From Micromonospora rubida (lineage in GTDB: Bacteria; Actinomycetota; Actinomycetes; Mycobacteriales; Micromonosporaceae), in assembly GCF_009908295.1 (NCBI RefSeq), contig NZ_JAAALO010000001.1, positions 434,001 through 498,000 of the forward strand: 64,000 nt of DNA, read 5' to 3'. A model generated the notes under the pieces. That model had not been told where the DNA came from. It ran no database searches and saw nothing but the letters and a program-made list of their open reading frames with translations. Position 1 is the first letter of the stretch; each line of letters begins with the position of its first letter. Shown here piece after piece: positions 61,482 through 64,000 of this stretch. The translations under genes and the position numbers were made by a program.

Positions 61482-62813
61482 ATGCCGCACCCCCTGTCGT
61501 ACGACGAAGCCGACCATGACGCCCGACGGGCCCGGCAGTGGCTGGCCGGCCGGGCCCGGGGCGCAGGCGTGCCCCGCCCCCACCTGCTGGAGCTGGGCAC
61601 GGCGATGACCGCCCTGGCCGCCGCCGCCGACGAACGCGAGCCGGTCGCGGTGGCGGCCGACCCGGTCGGCGCCGACCCCGGGCGGGACGCAACCGGGCGG
61701 GACGCCACCGGGCGGGACGCAACCGGGCAGGGCATGGTCAAGCCGCTGCCGGACCGGCTGTTCACCCGGCACGACACCAATGCCGAGATGCGCTGGGAGG
61801 CGATGGCCGGGCAGGGGCACGTCGTGCCGAACGACCGGTTCTTCGTCCGCAACCACACCCGCACCCCGCTGATCGACCCCGAGACGTGGCGGCTGAGCCT
61901 GTTCGGCGACGGCCTGCGCGGCACGCCCACCCGGGACCGGCCGGTCGAGTTCGGCTACGACGACCTGCGTCGACTGCCCGCCGAGCGGGTCACCGCGCTG
62001 GTCGAGTGCGCCGGCAACGCCCGCCGGTTCTTCGCCGGGCAGCAGGACGGGCCCTCCCCCGGGGTGGCGTGGGGCCTGGGCGGCGTCGGGGTGGCGCACT
62101 GGCGGGGCGTGCGGCTGTCCACCGTCCTGCGGCGGGCCGGGCTGACCGACGCGGCGGTCGACGTGATGCCGGAGGGGCTGGACCCGGAGTATGTCACCGG
62201 CGGGGTGAACCTGGGCCGGGTCCGCCGGCCGCTGCCGATCGGCAAGGCCCTCGACGACGTGCTGCTGGCGTACGAGATGAACGGCGAGCCGCTGCCGCCG
62301 GACCACGGCTTCCCGGTGCGGGTGGTGGTGCCGGGCTGGATCGGCATCTCCTCGATCAAGTGGGTCGGCCCGGTGGAGGTGTCGACCACCCCGCTGTTCT
62401 CGCCGTGGAACACCCAGCTCTACCGCATGTTCGGCCCCGGCCAGCCCGACGGCGGCGGTGAGCTGGGCACCCAGTCGGTGAAGAGCGCCTTCGAGCTGCC
62501 CTGGGACGCCCGGGTCCCGGCCGGCGCGGAGGTGCTGCTGCGCGGCCGGTCCTGGTCGGGCGCTGGCCCGATCCGATCGGTGCAGGTGCACACCGGCGAC
62601 GACGGCTGGCGGCCGGCCGAACTGGTCGCCGAGGACGCGGGCGGGCCATGGCAACGGTGGACGGCGCGCTGGCTGCCGGCGGGGCCTGGGCCGGCGACGC
62701 TGCGGGCGCGGGCCACCGACGTCACGGGAGCCGACCAGCCGGACCGGGCCCGGCCCAACGACCTCGGATACCTCTTCGACGGCGTCGTCCGACACCCGGT
62801 CACGGTCTGCTGA
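61482..62813 (+). CDS. sulfite oxidase-like molybdoenzyme
   Basis: A 443-residue Moco protein. The Moco-binding Cys176 is in LVECAGNARRFF, and NHTRTPLIDPETW, AYEMNGEPLPPDHGFPVR and VPGWIGISSIKWVG are family segments. A C-terminal dimerisation domain follows. There is no heme domain or Tat signal. Residues 67-83 are a short repeat (GRDAT units). It would oxidise sulfite, downstream of the methanethiol oxidase. The gene has its own palindromic operator, so it is not simply in the upstream operon. Confidence 0.9.
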   Translation: MPHPLSYDEADHDARRARQWLAGRARGAGVPRPHLLELGTAMTALAAAADEREPVAVAADPVGADPGRDATGRDATGRDATGQGMVKPLPDRLFTRHDTNAEMRWEAMAGQGHVVPNDRFFVRNHTRTPLIDPETWRLSLFGDGLRGTPTRDRPVEFGYDDLRRLPAERVTALVECAGNARRFFAGQQDGPSPGVAWGLGGVGVAHWRGVRLSTVLRRAGLTDAAVDVMPEGLDPEYVTGGVNLGRVRRPLPIGKALDDVLLAYEMNGEPLPPDHGFPVRVVVPGWIGISSIKWVGPVEVSTTPLFSPWNTQLYRMFGPGQPDGGGELGTQSVKSAFELPWDARVPAGAEVLLRGRSWSGAGPIRSVQVHTGDDGWRPAELVAEDAGGPWQRWTARWLPAGPGPATLRARATDVTGADQPDRARPNDLGYLFDGVVRHPVTVC

Positions 62814-62910
62814 CCGGGCCGGCGACCGGGCCGGCGACGTCGAGTTGCCAGGTGACGCGCGCCGACGCGGCGACGAGGCCGAGGACGAGCTTCGGCAGGG
62901 GACGGGTCGG

Positions 62911-64000
62911 TCAGCGCGGAGCCGGGGCGGGGTCGCCGGCCTCCCCGGCGGCGGCGAGGTACCCGCTGGCCTGGAGGTGGAACAGCTCGCGGTAGAGCCC
63001 GTCCGCGGCGATCAGCTCGTCGTGCGTGCCGCGCTGGACCAGCCGGCCGCGTTCCATCACGAAGATCTGGTCGGCGTGCCGGACGTTGGCCAGCCGGTGG
63101 GTGATCAGCACGACCGCCCGGTCGGGACGGCGGCGCAGGTGCTGGAAGAGGGCGTGCTCGGCCCGGGCGTCCAGCGCCGCCGAGGGCTCGTCACAGATCA
63201 GCAGCGGGGCGTCCCGGTACAGGCCACGGGCGGCGACGAGGCGCTGCCACTGGCCGCCGGAGAGGTCGTGGCCGTCCTTGAACTCGCGGTCCAGCAGGGT
63301 GTCGTACCCGAACGGCAGGTCCATGATCATGTCGTGGGCGGCGGCGGCCCGGGCGGCGTCCTGCACACTCGGCCCCCCGGCCGCCCGGTCGTGCCGGCCG
63401 ACGCGGATGTTCTGGCCGGCGGTGAACGGAAACTTCCACCAGTCCTGGGTGAGCACCGCGACGTGCGCGCCGGCCTGACGGGGGTCGAGTTCGGCGGCGT
63501 CCACGTTGTCCCAGCGGATCGCCCCGCCGGTCGGCCGGTACAGGCCGGCGATGAGCTTGGCCAGGGTGGACTTCCCCGAGCCGTTCTCGCCGACCAGGGC
63601 GACCACCTGTCCCCGGTGGACGGTCAGGCTCACCCCGTCGACGGCGGCGCTGTCGGTGTCCGGGTAGCGCAGGCTGACCCCGTCCAGCTCGATGGCGTCG
63701 AAACCGTCGATCGGCTGGTCGCCACGGGGGCCGATCCGGCTGAGGGCCCGGTCCAGGAAGTCCCGGTAGTCCTGGTAGTAGAGGGCGTCCTCGTAGAGCG
63801 CGTTGGTGGCGAAAACCGCGATTCCGAGGTTGGAGCGCGCGGACTGGAGGGCGATCAGCGCGGTCGCGGCGGCGGCGAGCGCCACCATTCCGGTCAGGAG
63901 CAGGCCGGCGAGGACGGCGTACACGCCGAAGGTGGCCACGCCGGCGGCGGACGTGCCGAGCACCCGGGTCCGGGTCTGGGTGCGGACCAGGCGCAGGAGG
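62911..64000 (-). CDS. ABC transporter permease-ATPase (5' end beyond window)
   Basis: The visible part starts in the end of the membrane domain (GVYAVLAGLLLTGMVALAAA) and includes the entire ATPase: Walker A VGENGSGKST, Q-loop LTQDWW, signature LSGGQWQRL, Walker B LLICDEPS and H-loop ITHRL. The D-loop reads AALDARAE. It belongs to the fused exporter class, like the gene at 50469-52268. The 5' part lies beyond the right edge. It is convergent with the sulfite oxidase gene. Confidence 0.9.
   Translation of the reverse strand, partial: LLRLVRTQTRTRVLGTSAAGVATFGVYAVLAGLLLTGMVALAAAATALIALQSARSNLGIAVFATNALYEDALYYQDYRDFLDRALSRIGPRGDQPIDGFDAIELDGVSLRYPDTDSAAVDGVSLTVHRGQVVALVGENGSGKSTLAKLIAGLYRPTGGAIRWDNVDAAELDPRQAGAHVAVLTQDWWKFPFTAGQNIRVGRHDRAAGGPSVQDAARAAAAHDMIMDLPFGYDTLLDREFKDGHDLSGGQWQRLVAARGLYRDAPLLICDEPSAALDARAEHALFQHLRRRPDRAVVLITHRLANVRHADQIFVMERGRLVQRGTHDELIAADGLYRELFHLQASGYLAAAGEAGDPAPAPR

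Overview
The window is very GC-rich actinobacterial chromosome. Many GTG starts, dense ATGA/GTGA stop-start overlaps, a whiE-like type II polyketide locus, a SARP regulator, a DivIVA-like protein and ESX-type secreted-protein genes all point to Micromonosporaceae, most likely Micromonospora or a close relative. That placement is inferred from content and style; no rRNA is present. I found no tRNA, rRNA or CRISPR array.

Region 1 (1-21 kb) is a biosynthetic island. At the left edge, a short acyl-loading and condensing operon on the minus strand (two ACPs, a ketosynthase, a half-size ketosynthase-like protein, an AMP ligase cut by the window edge) sits beside a Sfp-type phosphopantetheinyl transferase and a second AMP ligase. 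A long trypsin-STAND ATPase gene (5.9-9.5 kb) separates it from a nine-gene minus-strand operon (17.7-9.6 kb) in which almost every stop overlaps the next start. In transcription order that operon is: shortened TcmI-like cyclase, fused AccD-AccA carboxyltransferase, biotin carrier protein, biotin carboxylase, a fused ACP-aromatase/cyclase, cupin, KS-alpha, chain-length factor, SchA/CurD-like protein. A SARP activator, an intact TcmI-like cyclase and an FAD hydroxylase are divergent on the plus strand. The gene set matches spore-pigment (whiE/cur/sch) and pentangular polyphenol clusters. The carboxylase genes would supply malonyl-CoA, KS/CLF/ACP would build the chain, and the aromatase, cupin and cyclase would fold it before hydroxylation.

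Region 2 (21-44 kb) is mostly ordinary chromosome: a membrane-anchored HhH protein with a ten-copy 30-bp minisatellite, an APC permease, a DUF5995-like protein, a LuxR-type ATPase regulator divergent from a cyclase-AAA protein, a dienelactone hydrolase, a quinone oxidoreductase, a methyltransferase, a pair of CrcB fluoride channels with a structured leader, MFS, FUSC-like and DedA membrane proteins, and an HD-domain protein with an expanded repeat next to its HD motif. A phosphotransferase pseudogene lies at 26.1-26.6 kb.

Region 3 (44.4-50.5 kb) is an accessory patch. It contains a transposase remnant, inverted repeats, a T-tailed terminator and a second broken phosphotransferase. These are followed by a two-gene unit of an EACC1-like protein and a caspase-sensor-EAL protein, which looks like a conflict or signalling system, then an Mrr-like nuclease, a GntR regulator and two small conserved proteins.

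Region 4 (50.5-64 kb) holds an ABC exporter facing a MarR regulator across a palindromic operator, a secreted peptidoglycan-binding-like protein, a flavin amine oxidase, a NADAR protein, a five-gene ESX/YbaB-like unit including a 41-aa membrane protein, a NUDIX hydrolase, a methanethiol oxidase-membrane protein-sulfite oxidase sulfur locus, and the 3' part of another ABC transporter.

A theme across the window is in-frame tandem repeat expansion inside otherwise normal genes: PPTase, the AccDA linker, the APC N-terminus, the HhH protein, the cyclase-AAA tail, the HD protein, the NADAR 3' end and sulfite oxidase.
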